A stretch of DNA of 64,000 nt from Nilaparvata lugens (lineage: Eukaryota > Arthropoda > Insecta > Hemiptera > Delphacidae): NCBI RefSeq assembly GCF_014356525.2, contig NC_052505.1, positions 12,627,098 through 12,691,097 of the forward strand. Reading direction: 5' to 3'. A program made the translations under genes and the position numbers. Shown piece by piece: positions 35,403 through 47,922 of this stretch. The notes under the pieces were generated by a model, which had not been told where the DNA came from, made no database searches, and was given only the letters and a program-made list of their open reading frames with translations. Position 1 is the stretch's first letter, and each line of letters starts with the position of its first letter.

Positions 35403-36554
35403 CTAGTAGTTCTGTGAACAGTAGACCTCGCGCAGTTATAAACTGCAGCCTCCTCTTATACTGTCCATCAGAGTAAATCCTGTATGTATGTCGTGTCGGC
35501 GAGATATCGGTGTGAAAACGGCAATGGCTGTTGGGGTTGGTGTATCAAAAATGCTAACATCAAAAGCTAATCTCCTTCAAGACAGCCCAAGTTCAAAGCA
35601 GAGAAAGTTCGAGAGACAATACTATGCTATTTTAGTTATTAATTGCATGCGTTATTGCACGCAATCAATAGTTGATTTATTTATTCACAATAGTGACAAC
35701 GGGTTCCCCCAAATATGTCTCCTCAACAATAAAAATAATTGTACAGACACAAAATGAAAAAAGAAAAATAATACGGACTTATGCAATAATAAATAATACA
35801 AACAACAAAAATACCACCTAATTCAAAAATACAAAGATTTCAAATACTTATGAAAAAAGTAAAAATAAAACAAATTCAGAATTCAAAATTCCAAAACGTA
35901 TAATAATTAAAGAATATAATAAAAAATAATGAACAAAAATTTTATCAATAGAAAAATAACATTTATAACTGAACGACGTCCCAAACCATATGCACATCCA
36001 CACTGATATACCAACTATTTATTTGATCAGATCATGCTTACACAAGATCTAATTATCATATTATTATAACACTTTCCTGAATTTAGCGCGAGAAAACCAG
36101 AATTTATCTAGGCACCCAGACAAGCTGTTATAAGCTCTTTGCATCCTATTATTTAATAGTGCATAAAAATTCAATGAGGCATGCAATTTATAGTCTACAC
36201 AGCTGCTGATTTTTGACCAAGTTACTTTGAGATATTGAATTGCATGCGTCATGGCATGTGATTTATAGTCCACTCGACAGCTGATTTATGATGAATAATT
36301 CTATAGTCTGATTTTTACTCTAATATTGGCGTATGGCGGAGGCTCCTTTTTCCTTTTATATTATCCTTGAAATGCAAAATTTCCAAAAACCTTGTATATA
36401 CGTCGACGCGCAATTTAAAAAGGAACATACCTTTCAAATTTCATGAAAATCTATTAACGCGTTTCGCCGTAAATGCGCAACATATAAACATTTAAACATT
36501 AAGAGAAATGCCAAACCGTCGACTTGAATCTTAGACCTCACTTCGCTCGGTCAA
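35403..36554 (-). mobile_element. Helitron-like element, family A, full-length copy
   Basis: On the minus strand it starts TTGACCGAGCGAAGTGAGGT (36554) and ends CTGTTCACAGAACTACTAG (35403), followed by T. These are the same termini as the plus-strand copy at 4688-6069. Internal marks are GTCGACGCGCAA-like sequence, TAAAAATCAGACTATAGAAT and GCCGACACGACATACATACA-like sequence. Without the insertion at 35684-36148 it would be about 690 bp. It has no coding capacity. The Helitron call is inferred from CTAG|T and the near-terminal hairpin. Confidence 0.68.
35684..36148. mobile_element. Insertion inside the family A element
   Basis: The family A fragment at 22239-22608 runs straight through ...TTCATTTATTAGTGCAT, but here about 465 bp intervene. 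TTATTTA stands on both sides (35677-35683 and 36149-36155), a possible 7-bp target duplication, though the site is low complexity. The insert is A-rich on the plus strand and non-coding, with a GC-richer right end. It may be a retroposon 3' fragment. The family is not recognised. Confidence 0.5.
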
Positions 36555-38455
36555 AAACGAATATGAATAAATCTATTCATTTCCCTCGGAAAATGGAAAA
36601 TGGTTTTCATCTTGGTTCTCTTCAACATGTAGCATGAGCAATTACAATTTTTCGATTTACAGTAAGAGTTCTGATTTCAGTAGAATCTTGACTCTGTTGA
36701 GGTCCTCCAATTTCAAGCAAAGAATTCAAAATTGCTTTTCAAAACTGAATAACTAGAGTCATAACATCTTTTTATATAAGAAATAAGAAGTATGTGTATC
36801 GATATTTGCATAAGGAATCAATTTGCGCTAACAAATCATATTGGAAATTAACAAGGGTTCAGGTGAAGTTCTCCATTTAGTTACCAGCAATTTGTACGTT
36901 TGATCTGATCATCCTTCACTATTCTAGTTGAGTAAAATTAAATCCTCCTCATTTTTCAATCTTTCTATTATTATTCTATCATTTTAAAGACCATCAAATA
37001 CTTCACTACTACACTACTTTTACTACTACAACTACCAATTACTTTTCAAACAACCCCTATCATATCTTTCTTCTATTATTCTGTTATTTCAAAGACCGTC
37101 AAAGTCTTTACTACTACAACTACCAATCATTTTTCAAACAACCTTTATTGAATCGGAGATAATTCAATGAGCATAAAATTATGTTGATTGGGTACTGGCT
37201 TTTAGTATTTCATAGTAAGTTGTTGAGAAGAATTATTCAGTGACTCAAGTTTATTGCAGTGAACCCGCAACTGTCACCAGCCAGATATCACAAGAGCGTC
37301 AATGCATGACGTGAGCTCAAATGTTGTGTGAGTGTGTGCGTGTGAGCGTGCGTATCTCAGTAGCTCAACTGAACGAAGATAAGGTTGGAAGAGGAAAATG
37401 GAAGTGGGGGAAAAGCGAGAGCGATGCCAAAGCTCCAACAGTAGCGGGTAATCGAGTGGAAATAGCGTCCTAGTGTCGACATTGGAGAGAGCATATCAGC
37501 TCCGGGCTGTGCTCTGTTATCTTCGCCCATCTTCCCTGCTATTACACATCTTTTGTCTACAGTAGACCTCTGCTAACGTTCACACCTGTACGCGCAATTT
37601 TACGAGCCAACCGTGGCCTATTACTAACTGCCACCAAGTGCACGTCTAGTCTTCCAGTAGCAATAATTGCTGCATCCACTTATCTGCATAGATCAGCGTT
37701 CAAATCATGATCCATCGCTTCACTCTGAACTGCCAGATATTCCCATGAATAGCATCACTGCAACCCTTGCTGAGGTACACTGCACTGTGGAGGGTGATCT
37801 TTGACGAGTGCAACTGTTTTAATTAACTGGAGCAAAGTGAACGGCTTCGAATATTCTTGTACCAAGTAAACTGAACGATGAGCTATAGAAGTCATCATGC
37901 ATCCACTAATTAGCCATCCAGTAACCAGGTTGGAGATCTAAGTACCGTCAGGGACGAATAATGTAATTAATGGAATCTTTCCTCTATGGTACCGTACTGA
38001 ACCAGTTTTTGTAGCTGGTTGCCACTAGAATATCTAGCACAGTATTCTATCATTGATATGTGATTATTGATATGTAAGTAGTTCACGAATAACCTTCTGA
38101 CTCACACGGATTCATCTTATCATAGAGATATTTAATTAATGACTAGTGAAGTATTCGACGATCCATTATTTTGTTTGGTGAACAAAACATAAAACTCTGA
38201 ATGTTTCACGATAATGTTATTGTTATGAAAAATATTCAACTACTGTAATTTAAAATTAGGAAGAAAAAAAAATAGTGGCTATGCCACGCCTCAAATGCAA
38301 TTAACCAATGACGAGCGTGCGATGTTCTCGAGCTGCTTGCTTCCTATTGGTAGTGAAGTAGTATGGTGGCTACTCCACCCGTTGGCCAATCAGACAGCGC
38401 ATTGCTTTTGGACTCATGAACTACTATTCCAGCCACTCCTACATCAATCTCATTC
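36555..38455. other. Unique stretch, no gene recognised
   Basis: A local tandem duplication lies at about 36960-37147, where a block with TTTTAAAGACC or TTTCAAAGACC, then ACTACTACAACTACCAAT and TTTTCAAACAACC occurs twice. The interval 37260-37620 is relatively GC-rich (CGTGCGTATCTCAG, GAAAAGCGAGAGCGATG) without a conserved frame. Confidence 0.5.
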
Positions 38456-38457
38456 TA

Positions 38458-39241
38458 CAGAGTGGGTGAGAAGTCCGAGAACGGCTTAATATCTCATACA
38501 GAAAGGTAATTTGACGGTGGGTGTGATTGGGGATCCTACTAAAATTGAAAATACTACTTTACTATGGCGAAAGCCGCATAACGATATCTCAAACCGTTTA
38601 GAAGATATTCACATTATTAATCAAATCTGCAATGAATTACATAAGTGGTATTGATTGATAATATGAATATCTTTTAAACGGTTTGAGATATCGATGTGCG
38701 GCTTCCACCATTCATTTTTTCCTAAAATTTCGTTTCAAAATAATGTATTGCATGGCCACCTTCCTATTAAAAAAAAATGTTGCATTCAATATGGCGGATC
38801 CAAGATGGCGGATCAGATTTTTAAAGTCATAGTAAAGTAGTATTTTTAATTTGAGTACGATCTCCGATCACACCCACCATCAAATTTCCTTTGTGTATGA
38901 TATATTAAAGCCGTTCTCGGACTTTTTTCTCTCTTTTCTGCTTCGAATAGTATTGATTAATAATGTGAATATCTTCGGAACGGTTTGAGATATCGATATG
39001 GCTGTTTTCGCCATTCATTTTTTCTTGAAATTTCGTATCGAAATCATGTATCGCATGACCACCTTCCTATTTATAAAAACAAAGTTGCATTCAATATGAC
39101 GGATCCAAGATGGCGGACCAGATTTTTGAAGTCATAGTAAAGAAGAATTTTCAATTTTAGTAGGATCCCCAATCACACCCACCGTCAAATTACCTCTGTG
39201 TATGAGATATTAAGCCGTTCTCGGACTTTTCACCCACTCTA
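38458..39241. mobile_element. TA-flanked MITE with long inverted repeats and a duplicated right half
   Basis: The left end CAGAGTGGGTGAGAAGTCC (38458) is inverted at the right end as TAGAGTGGGTGAAAAGTCC (39241). The match continues for about 110 nt through CGAGAACGGCTTAATATCT and GGTGGGTGTGATTGGGGATC. TA lies outside both ends (38456-38457 and 39242-39243). The right half is present twice: 38640-38930 lacks the outermost nucleotides, and 38945-39241 is complete. No transposase is encoded. Ends and target resemble the element at 3988-6124, so a Tc1/mariner-like origin is inferred. Confidence 0.8.
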
Positions 39242-39243
39242 TA

Positions 39244-40194
39244 TGTTATTGTGTTAAGATACCCTCACGATAAGGATACAATACGTGGTTATTCATGCAT
39301 TCCGAGAACGAATAAATTGGAAAAGTTTATATCGTAGTTAGTCAAAGGAGAATAATGATTATTCAAATTCATTTATTGATTCAATGATACACATTATTTC
39401 AAATTTTTTTGACATTATCGACAAACAGAACGTGCTAGTGTGTAGTTCAGCTTAGATCCAGAGAATCGTTTTTGATCAAAGAATACCATTACATTATTTA
39501 TATAATCAGTCTTGATGGAAGTACTGTCAATTCCATGATGATTGTGATATCATTACTCACAATGATTAATGTGCTATCAAACGCAATGTCACCAGATCGG
39601 TTGGGGATTGTGCTCTGTATGAGAGTTATTCGCAGAGTTTTCCGCTGATCGTTTCGACCGATTTGTGTTGTAGTCGACAGGTGAATGCGAATCCATTCAA
39701 TTTGTAAACAAATTCCTTAATCCGATTGGATCGTGATTGCAGCTTTCACTTGAATTGGATTGAAAAAGAGGAAGGATGTTCTGCAAGTATGGAATGGTTT
39801 TAATATTTGTGGAGTGATCTCTATTAAAGCAATTTCTTTCTGGAATAGCTATAGTATCAACAGTCCGACCATGATGACTTTGCTGAAATAGATTGCTGGC
39901 TTCTTCAAATAAACTATCACACCCTGCAATATTGAATGAGGAAACATTGGTTTTATGGTTAAACACAATCTTTTTTCCATAGTGTTGCTGGTTGTACAAG
40001 AATGTTTGAAGTACAGTTTCCTATTTCTTTTCTCAATGATGATTAAAATTCTTAAACTGTTTGCCATTTCATCATTTCATTAATATTGACAATTGTTTCG
40101 TTCTGTTGAATATACAAATTTCAATTTCATGAAAGGACCGAATCTCATTATCATGAAATTTCCTTTTAAAATAAAATACCAAGATTGTGAACCT
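39244..40194. other. Unique stretch, no gene recognised
   Basis: A 100-codon minus-strand frame at 39697-39999 has no recognised domain. No repeat ends seen. Confidence 0.55.
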
Positions 40195-40436
40195 TGAATC
40201 TTCAACTGGAAGAGAATGAATGCCGGTATGAAAGTGTATTCATCCAAATGCACTATCATGGAATAGGATTACTTATAATTAAATAAGATTACTGTTTTGT
40301 ATTTACTGGAACTTTGGAATCTTCAACTGGAAGAGAATGAATGCCGGTATGAAAGTGTATTCATTCAAATGCACTATCATGGAATAGGATTACTTGACAT
40401 ATTCTAGGATTACTGTATTGCATTTACTGTTCGAAA
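40195..40436. repeat. Tandem duplication (about 119 bp, two copies)
   Basis: GAATCTTCAACTGGAAGAGA, then ATGCCGGTATGAAAGTGTAT and CACTATCATGGAATAGGATT, occurs from 40196 and again from 40317. The first 85 bp of the copies are almost identical and the remainder has drifted. Confidence 0.88.
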
Positions 40437-41769
40437 CTTTACGTTCCTAATAACTTGATATCCTAAATATCCTAAAATAAACATTCATCTGACTGAAGAG
40501 CTATGTTCGAAAACGGAGCATTCGCACAAGCAGATTGTTATCGTTGTTAATAAGAATCATTGTTATCAATCTATGTTCAATCTTTGCTCGATCATTATCC
40601 AAGTCCTTGATCAATCATTTTTATTGTTATCATTGTCGTGGAATAAATGAAATACCTGTTGAGGGAAGCAAAATTCATTGGTGAACCTGATTTCCTAGAA
40701 TATCTCCACATTATAAAATTGAAAGATGAGCAATGAATCAATCTCCATTTGACAACTCATCTAAGCTTATTCATCTGCAATATCGTTCACGCAGAAAATA
40801 AACAAGTGTCTTCCTGATACATTGAAGGTAATCTCATCTACCTCAACTCTGCTCTAATTTGAATACTTGAACATACATACAAGACAATAATTTTGATACA
40901 AGATGAGAAAAGCTCACAGATCTGGATGACTAGGTAAGGCAGAACCATGGGGAGCTTTGTTCTCCTAATAATGAAATTGCCGTACCTGTAAATCTGGTCG
41001 AGAGCTTTTTTGTAAGTTATTCGCCTCTTTTATATGCAACTTGGAAGAGATAAAGGCTGAGCAATATATTATTGCTGTTGCGGGTAGACATCCATGTAGA
41101 AAGAATTGCCAGGAACTTTTTTCTCGAATATCCCCTTCTCTCTGAATCGCATCTGTACTCATAAGCCACTCGTTCTGCTCTCGGAGATTCGGAAGTGAAG
41201 GAGACTTTTATACGCGTATAAATCCCTGAATTGAGGCTTTGATTCGGAAGATTGCAATGGAAGCTCATTGAAGATTTGAAGCATCTCATGATCAATATTG
41301 ATGATACTTATACTGATGAGAGACAAAATGATCAAACTTTTAAAAAAGAGAAAGACAAGATCTTGAGAGAGAGAGAGTGGAACATTGAATAAAGATCAGT
41401 TTTCATCTTTTGTCAGCGCCCTACAACTATAAAAAATCCCAGTTTTCAAATTATATTCATAATGTTTAAAATAGATATCTCTGTGATAGTTTGTGCTGTC
41501 CAGTGATCGAGTCTTGATACATGATGAAACATATCTTTAGAACTGATATATAGAACAATAATAAATTAATAACCTTCCAACCGATCATAAACCTTAAAAT
41601 TGTATCAAATTGATGGAACATTCATAATGCCACATGCTACAATATTCAAGTAGAACTGTCTAATATGCCTAATATAAGTTACCTTTTTCTTTAGCTAAAA
41701 TACCTTTTCCTACAGTTACGTTGAAAAGTGGCCATTGCTGCACTGATTACAGAACGCAAAGAATCACTT
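40437..41769. other. Unique stretch, no gene recognised
   Basis: A 92-codon minus-strand frame at 41017-41295 shows no recognised domain. Nothing else seen. Confidence 0.5.
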
Positions 41770-43290
41770 TTCCGCTCTAGTGCGGGAATAGTATATTTCG
41801 CACCTAGGGCCGAAAATGAGATATTTCCGGCTCGAAATCGGTTTTAAGTCCGAGCCGTAGGCCGAGGACTAGAAAAGATTGAGAGCCGGAAATACATTTT
41901 TGCCAATGGTGCAAACGCTATTTTTCGCCACACCAAAAAAAAACTTCCCAATATATAAGAAATTAAAAAATAAATAAAATTCAAACAGCCTATTTTGATA
42001 GTTTGAATCTTGGTTATGACAACTTTCACTGTCAATTAATTTCAATATTACTAATTAATAATTTACAATAGTGACAATATTCTTATACTATTAATATTTC
42101 GAATAATTGTTTGAATTTTTATAGCTTGCGCTTTGCGCCTGGTGCAATATCTCATGGATAGATGGATGAATAGAATTTTCATTACTATTTTGAAATAATG
42201 TGATTAAAAATTAATATAATTGCATATTTCACAGTCTTGTCTCAAAATATATCTAAAAAATTGATTGAAATTTAAATTACGGTAACTAATATAAAAAATA
42301 GCTAATAAAAGTCGAAATTCATCGACAAAAAAAAAATGTCACTGACCGAGGCTCGAACCTAGATCATGTTTGTAATTCACTGAGCTTTGAGTTCTGATGT
42401 ATTACGCCTTTACGCTCTCGGCCATTGCATATTTTTGATCAAAGAGGCCCGTAAGTCAGGTAACGTATGAAGGCTACTATAATATAGTGTAGGCCTATAG
42501 CGGCAAACTTGAAGCCGGTTTGCCAGCATTTTCACAACAAAATATTGCTCTGAAAATAGTTAAATCATAGAGAAAACATTCGAAGATTCAATCTTGAGTG
42601 GGCCTAATGTTTTCTCTATATGGTTTGATATTGAAGAAAAATATCTAAAAGTTTTAATAATGAATTACGGAAAAATTACTAGGAATTTTTCAGTCAAGGC
42701 TGAGTTTCACCAGTAGGCTTACCTAAAACTTTAGATCTCTGCTGTATTTTCCTATTATTATTGTTGATTGTATTGCATTAAGAAGTGGAATTCGATAATA
42801 AAAAAGAAACAATTATTACTCTACCTCACTTTAAATATTGATACAATTATTGTACTTTGATTTCCAATTTGATTCTTCACTTTTAAAGACTTGCGATACT
42901 TACCTTTCTGACAATGGACAATGCAGCCAACATTATATTGTTGAGGCTATGGAGATATCATCGTATTCTATTGTTTGATATCAAAAACACAATAATAAAT
43001 ATTAAATTATGAAACAGTAATTCATAAAATATATTATAGACATGATACCGCGATTCACGATACATAATTATATAGATTATTACAGTCGTCATGAGATTAT
43101 CTCTATGATTTTTGTGAGATCGGACACGATCAGCTGTTATTCAAGGTCATTTTACAGCCCTAGGGCCGTAAAGTTTTACCGGCCTGGTCGGAAAACAATC
43201 ACTTTCGGCCTCCATATGACGCACGTAAACCAGCTCATTACATCCAAGTGTGGCGAAAAAATCTTTTCTGCACTCCAGATTTGCAACATG
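41770..43290. mobile_element. Hairpin-ended repeat element (unclassified)
   Basis: The left part has a hairpin-rich, GC-rich end: ATTTCCGGCTC at 41822 and GAGCCGGAAAT at 41881 pair, with AGTCC/GGACT inside. TTTTCGCCACAC at 41923 is inverted as GTGTGGCGAAAA at 43250. CCTAGGGCCG occurs near both ends (about 41803 and 43161). The middle is AT-rich and non-coding and contains a tRNA-like unit. Similar GC-rich motifs (GGCCGAAAAG, TTTCCGGCCG) occur again at 43904-43930. Exact ends and target duplication could not be fixed, so the limits are provisional. Confidence 0.4.
42340..42430 (-). mobile_element. tRNA-like sequence (SINE head or tRNA pseudogene)
   Basis: On the minus strand TGGCCGAGAGCGTAAAGGC (42406-42424) fits an A box of the Leu/Ser type. 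GGTTCGAGCCTC (42348-42359) fits a B box at ordinary tRNA spacing. A T run follows downstream on that strand at about 42327-42336, a possible polymerase III stop. The T-arm stem has mismatches and I could not fold a good acceptor stem, so an active tRNA gene is unlikely. A small GTCGA/TCGAC hairpin follows at 42311-42326. Confidence 0.5.
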
Positions 43291-44117
43291 GCAACGCAAA
43301 ATACTTAGTAGGTTATATGGAGCAACAGTGCAGCAAAATCAAAATGAAGTTGGTAACAGTGACTGGGCTGCTATAGTGAGCAGAGGTGCAACGAAGCACA
43401 ATGAGCAAATTATTAATTATATATTATAACCAAGGACAATGAGGACTTTTGGATTTTAGGATTAAGGTTTCTATCAATAATAAAATTACACAGAAAAACA
43501 TTTGATGCATTTCAGGCAATTTTACCCATAATTACCCACTTTTCATATTCAATGGTAACTGTAGGAAAAAGTTAATGTGAAGTACGTGCGCAAAGTTCCT
43601 CTGCTGCACTCAACAAACCATTCCGGGTTTCTTTTGTTTCCGGGTAAACGTTTCTTTTGGTGCAGCAAACTGTCACTTTGCGCACTAGTTGCACAAATAA
43701 CTATTTCAAATCTTCTAGACTATGAAACTCAAATGCATTCTCGACTGATGTTCCATCGAATAATGTTGAATCAATACAAGATAATAATATTGTTTTTGCC
43801 ACACTGCACAGAAAGCAGCTGTTTTCCAGTCCCAACGTAGATCTGAAAGACATTGTTGCAGACTACTCTTGTCTGACGTCAGAACATGCTTCTTTCCGGG
43901 TAAGGCCGAAAAGAGTACCCTTTCCGGCCGCTTTTTGAAAATTTTTGAAAATGTATTTGGACAACTGTGCCATTTGGTGCATTGTGTTCAGGAGGGTGAG
44001 ATCAGAAATTTCCACCCCACTTTGAGTACCCTACGACGTCTGGTTCTTGAGATATGAGACATCAAAGTTTCCCCCCCCCCTCATAAAACATTCTTATTCG
44101 ATTTATTATTCTTATAT
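43291..44117. other. Spacer with scattered repeat-like GC-rich motifs
   Basis: It holds a CCGGGTAAGGCCGAAAAGAG-type motif near 43896 and a C-run of ten at 44071-44080. The 87-codon plus-strand frame at 43577-43840 is not recognised. Confidence 0.4.
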
Positions 44118-44443
44118 AGCTGATGCCAAAAAGTTAGGGGGCTTCGTGGGTCACATGGTGTAACCTACTCACAGCTGATGCAATGCATCTATTCATTGTC
44201 TTTTGATTTAAAAATCATCACCTGAGCCAAGCTGGATGACAACTCTACTTGACATCAGCTGTTGGAACGCACAAGAGACTCACGAAACCGCCTAACTTTT
44301 TGGCGTCAGCTATACCTGTAGTGTGGCGAAAAATATCGTACGCGACTCTCTCAGAAAGGTGTTTACGGTATTCGGATAACATATTCCCGGGCTCAGCAAG
44401 CCTCGCCCGGGAAACTGTCCTCATACCGTAAACACTAACTTTC
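44118..44443. repeat. Two consecutive foldback structures
   Basis: First structure: AGCTGATGCCAAAAAGTTAG (44118) pairs with CTAACTTTTTGGCGTCAGCT (44292-44311), with further pairing of GTGGGTCAC/GAGACTCAC-type sequence inside. Second structure: GAAAGGTGTTTACGGTAT (44354) pairs with ATACCGTAAACACTAACTTTC-type sequence (44423-44443), and TTCCCGGGC pairs with GCCCGGGAA inside. Both have stems of 20-40 nt. They lie side by side next to the hairpin-rich repeat on the left. Confidence 0.7.
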
Positions 44444-47400
44444 TGTGCTTGTAGCATAATATACTATTTCGAAGTCTATGTTCCAAACATATCCTTGTTC
44501 ACTAATCTATTGCTACTGCTATGAAACTGCAAATTTCACATTCAACACTGAAACTGATTCACATTTCCAAGTACTTTTATTGTTCGTTCTTGAACTACTA
44601 TGACAACACTACAGTCTACGAATTATTAACTCACAGTTCGTCATGGATAGCAAAATAGATGACTTTTACTGTGTTGTATTTCAATTACACTACATTTCAA
44701 GGACGGATATGAACGTTCATTATCAGGCCTTAGCTGAATAATACTACCAGAAATTCAATAAATTTCAACTCTCTTTATTAAGATAATGAGAGATTATCTT
44801 GTACAAGATAATAAATATAATAATTATTTATTATCTTGTACAAGATGATGAAAATGTATTCTTATTCATGTCCACTCTAATGTATTCCAATCACCTTGAA
44901 TTTGGCGGAAAGACACAATAAACCGAAAACCGTATCATTTTATCTTTCTGCACTTACTCAATAAATGACTTATACTTTACACTTACACTTTGCATAGAAT
45001 CTTTCAATGATCAATTTTCTACAACTTTATTGTATCACCTAATAACGTGATGTTCGCGAGCATGGATAGCCCAACTTCACAGTAATGTCAATGTGTAACA
45101 TATCAATTATTGGACGTTCGATTGTTGCCGTCCTCATGAATTTTACCAGATTACGGAACTTGACAAACATACTGTTTGACATCATCTGTTAAATCTAATA
45201 GAAATTAAAAGGACGGCAAAAAATCTTACGTCCAAGAATCGATGTGTGCGTAACTGGCTTTACTGTTCAATAGTTCAAAGTGAAACAGTTTCTCATAGCT
45301 CAAAAGTCTTGTGTGGTTGAAATTGGGAATGTTTGTTGCAGTTGAGAAGTTTTTGTTCAGACGACAAGAGTGTAGATTGCCACCGCACTGCCAGCACTAT
45401 GTCAATGTTTCTGCTCGATTGCTTGGGTTCGACCTCATATATATCACCATCTCAAACTCTATTCCACTAAAAATGAAAGCATTCTTCACAGCCGTCTCTC
45501 TCACCCAAACAAAGAAAGATCCGATACGTGCAACTGTGGTCAGCTCCTAATAAATAAAAAACCCAAAACTTTCATTTCTTATTTCACCATTCTAGAACAT
45601 AATCACTGTAAGAGGAACATTACTTGAATAATACAGAAAAGAATTTTTTGAGGCTACTATAACTAGGTTTATAGAATGGGTCTCATAATGTGTTTTATCA
45701 TTAAATAAATAGAAAAATATTCGAAAGGTACAATCTAATGGTGAAAGGAATAATGAGATGATGGAGTAAAATTAATTGTTGTTCAATATCTGTAGTAGGC
45801 TATGTAGTAGTTCATGATTCATCTATAGCTAACGATTGGAATGGCCATGTATTTTTATAATACATGTGTTTTTGATAAAGCAGCTGAGTTGAATATTCCA
45901 ATTTCAACCAATTTTTCAGAATCTGAAATATACATTCTTGTAGGCTACTTGAGAGTTTTATTCAAGTGTTTTCTTGTACTATCCTATTCGTAAGTCCAAG
46001 TAAACATTCGAGACTCATTACTCCAATAAAAAATTCAGACTTAGTGTTTGGTTAGATGTAGTGATATTTATTCTCTATGAATTATAATCTATAATCTCTA
46101 AAATCTTGATCAGGTTTCCTACCTACAAGACTCTTTCTCACACTGAAGACACCATAGGTGTTGTAACATGTTTGTGTTTTTTTCAAATAAATTCGTGATA
46201 TTTGACCACATTCTTGTGATATCAAGATAAACATTCAAATAAATAAGCTTCAGAACCCTGAACAGTTCATGATGCTTCAAACATGTTCAAAATAAATGAA
46301 ATGAAAAAGATTTATTCATCCAAAAACTAGTACAATAACAGGAAAATCTGTTTCTAATCTAAACATAGAAGTGTACAGAAATGTAATGTGAACATAGAAA
46401 TGTAATATAAAGTAGCTGATTTATTGATAGATAAGTAGTGATTCAAGTTCTATAGATTATAACTTTTGAGTTTTATTTGATTCAGCTCATTCTTTATTTG
46501 ATATCATATCAGTGAATGCATGATTGTATTTACAACATATGAGTTTGGACCTGCAGATACAAGGATAGATTGAGATTGGATAGATAAATATTCTCTACAA
46601 TGAGGTTGAGAATAAGGTTGAGAAAAACATTTTCAATTTATTGGAAAATATTATAGAAGAGATTCTCGAATGAATACTTGTAAAGTATAAAATTGTTGGC
46701 TATTTTTCATTCTATTCATCGAGAGCTGCACGTGGCTACTGTCGATTGAAAGTCGATTTATTGTAGAGTATTGCAGAGGAGAACATTCCAGAGCAAGGAA
46801 TGTCAATGAAGGGGATGCGTGCGGTTGTCAATCTAGGAAATGGCCTTCGCTGGGATGCCACGCCACCCCGAGGCCAGACAGAGGCAGAGCCTGACAAACA
46901 GTCAATTAAGCTGAACAACAGTAAACATCTCATGTTGAATTCAGACCCAATGCTCTCTCCTTGAACAGCTCTAATTATGTAATTAGTTTAAATCAGTTTC
47001 TGACGATAATTTCTCCTCTCTCCGACAGGCCAAGACCCAAACGGTCCTTCGCACCAAATTGAAAACCATCCATCTAGGACAGCCCTCGAACATCTTATTC
47101 TGCCAAATGTCTTCCATTTGCTCCCAGCTCATTAGCTCTCGCTCCGAAGATATCTATCAGATACCTATCAATATCAATTAATCAAAGGCAACCCGGAAAT
47201 AGGGAGAATATTCCGGGTGACTGTTGACTTTCAATTGAAACACTCCACGCAAAACGGAAGTGAACAGAAATCAAGAGAATCTTTGAGTGCTTCCCGTGAT
47301 AACATTTCAAGCTTTATTTGAAAATTCAGTGAACATTCTATGTAATTTACGTGTGTATTGATTTACAAATAAAATTATGGTTGTTTCATCTTTCTGATAT

Positions 47401-47799
47401 ATTTTTTGTCCACCATTCTCCTTGAACACTTCTCCTGCTGTGAACTTCAACTGGTACCTCTTACGCAGAGCTAAACTGAACAAACACATTGTCACACTTT
47501 TATCAGGTGACAACACATTTGAACTCAATTAGTTGGACACGCTATTGGACTTGATATGTATGATCAAATATTCAACATGGAGGTCAGTCACGAGACTAGA
47601 TTTGTGTTTCTAATTAGTTCAATTACTACGGGCCTGGAATGCACCGGGTTCAAATCTATCAAACTCACTTGGCACCAACGTTTTAGCACTCACATTGCTT
47701 CCAATGACTGTAATCGTTCCACCTCACAGAACGTTTTTTTATTAAAATTATTGAGAGTGAAAAGTTCTAGAGCTCTAAATATCTATACATTTTTGAGTT
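44444..47799. other. Unique stretch, no gene recognised
   Basis: About 3.3 kb, mostly AT-rich. The interval 46730-47110 is GC-richer, but its minus-strand frame of 65 codons is not recognised. Small local structures near 44795-44845 repeat ATTATCTTGTACAAGATAAT-like palindromic sequence. Confidence 0.55.
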
Positions 47800-47922
47800 G
47801 GACGATTATTCACGATAATTCTTTTCCAATTTTTCCAATTCAAAATTTTTATTTGCATATTATTGGACGATTTTTCACGATAATTCTTTTCCAATTTTTC
47901 CAATTCAAAATTTTTATTTGCA
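47800..47922. repeat. Tandem duplication (65-bp period, two copies)
   Basis: GGACGATT(A/T)TTCACGATAA followed by TTCTTTTCCAATTTTTCCAA and TTCAAAATTTTTATTTGCA occurs at 47800-47857 and 47865-47922 with one difference. Inside each copy CCAATT is itself repeated. Confidence 0.92.
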
